DNA from: JBBTYG01 sp964418085
Lineage (GTDB): Bacteria > Patescibacteriota > Minisyncoccia > UBA6257 > 2-01-FULL-56-20
Assembly (NCBI GenBank): GCA_964418085.1
Contig: CAYQKB010000043.1
Span: forward strand, 1 to 5,607
Length of the DNA stretch: 5,607 nucleotides
Direction: 5' to 3'
The notes beneath the pieces are model-generated. The model searched no databases, had not been told where the DNA came from, and saw nothing but the letters and a program-made list of their open reading frames with translations. Position numbers and translations under genes: made by a program. This document shows, in pieces, positions 5,190-5,607 of this stretch (its first letter is position 1; each line of letters starts with the position of its first letter).

Positions 5190-5607
5190 ATGAAAACAAA
5201 AAATATTATTCTTATAGCGGTTCTTGTCCTTGTTGTTGGCGCTATTTTCTATTTGGAATCACAGAAGACGGACGTTTCCGGTCCGGTTGTGCGACAGGAA
5301 ATTCTGTTGCCGACTTCCACGCCAAGCTCCGCACATGTTTCGAGCTCGGTTTCAATGCCCGAGCGATCAAGTATAATCGCTGAGAAAGCGAAAAATTATC
5401 CACGTGCGATCGAGCTTGCCGGTATAACCGGTTTTATCAATACGCCGACGACCACAACGCTCGCGTCTCTTATCGGCAAAAAAGTGATCCTTGTGGATTT
5501 TTGGACATATAGCTGCATTAATTGCATTCGGACGTTACCGTATCTTGAGAGCTGGTATGAAAAATATAAAGATAAGGGTTTTGTGATTGTCGGCATTCAC
5601 ACGCCGG
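5190..5607 (+). CDS. Membrane-anchored TlpA/DipZ-like thioredoxin, 3' end missing
   Basis: The ATG at 5190 opens a frame of 139 complete codons that runs off the right edge. Residues 5-21 (NIILIAVLVLVVGAIFY) after a basic MKTK form a signal anchor; there is no lipobox cysteine. A Ser/Thr/Pro-rich linker (about 36-62) leads to the thioredoxin fold from about 72. It contains IGKKVILVDFWTYSCINC at 95-112 with redox cysteines C109 and C112, then IRTLPYLESWYEKYKDKGFVIVGIHTP. WTYSCINC-x-RTLP and the GIHTP turn are features of the thioredoxin domain of mycobacterial DipZ and related redoxins, in which it is fused behind a CcdA domain; here the two are separate, adjacent genes. It should face the outside, receive electrons from CcdA, and reduce disulfides in exported proteins. 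It starts 4 bases after ccdA without a Shine-Dalgarno, so coupling is likely. The C-terminal part of the fold, including any cis-proline loop, lies outside the window. Confidence 0.9.
   Translation, partial: MKTKNIILIAVLVLVVGAIFYLESQKTDVSGPVVRQEILLPTSTPSSAHVSSSVSMPERSSIIAEKAKNYPRAIELAGITGFINTPTTTTLASLIGKKVILVDFWTYSCINCIRTLPYLESWYEKYKDKGFVIVGIHTP

Overview
The window reads as a compact bacterial housekeeping segment, most likely from a Patescibacteria/CPR (Parcubacteria-like) genome. The supporting signs are a 49-residue zinc-type bL32 opening MGGVPVKHH, an unusually short SMC, intergenic spacers built from AT-rich mini-repeats, and almost no Shine-Dalgarno sequences. The lineage is inferred from gene character only; no marker in the window settles it.

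Layout. A minus-strand gene leaves the window at its left end (1-138): one membrane segment followed by a CPKC zinc-ribbon start. Across a divergent intergenic region, rpmF (262-411) begins the plus-strand series. A 114-base AT-rich spacer leads to nusB (526-1014) and rnc (1020-1709), 5 bases apart. A second spacer, containing 7-base tandem units that form a large imperfect hairpin, precedes smc (1813-3999). Five bases later comes a small DUF2019-like gene (4005-4373), then a CcdA-family membrane protein (about 4409-5185), and 4 bases after it a membrane-anchored TlpA/DipZ-like thioredoxin (5190 to the right edge, incomplete).

How the genes work together. rpmF, nusB and rnc belong to ribosome and rRNA production: a large-subunit protein, an rRNA antitermination factor, and the nuclease that cuts the rRNA precursor. 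smc is the chromosome-organising ATPase, and rnc-smc adjacency is also known in Firmicutes. The last two genes form a transmembrane thiol-reducing pair: CcdA would carry electrons across the membrane to the outward-facing CINC thioredoxin, the split version of what DipZ does as one polypeptide.

Two proteins depart from their families. The CcdA homologue appears circularly permuted: the helix with the FLSPC-LP-VPG-LSYL motif, normally the first, is last, and the protein starts in the loop that normally joins helices 1 and 2. Both redox cysteines are kept and the predicted topology still closes. The SMC has complete ATPase heads but only 728 residues, with no room for a hinge domain; its two arms are of about equal length and meet at a short acidic, proline-containing turn next to the protein's only cysteine.
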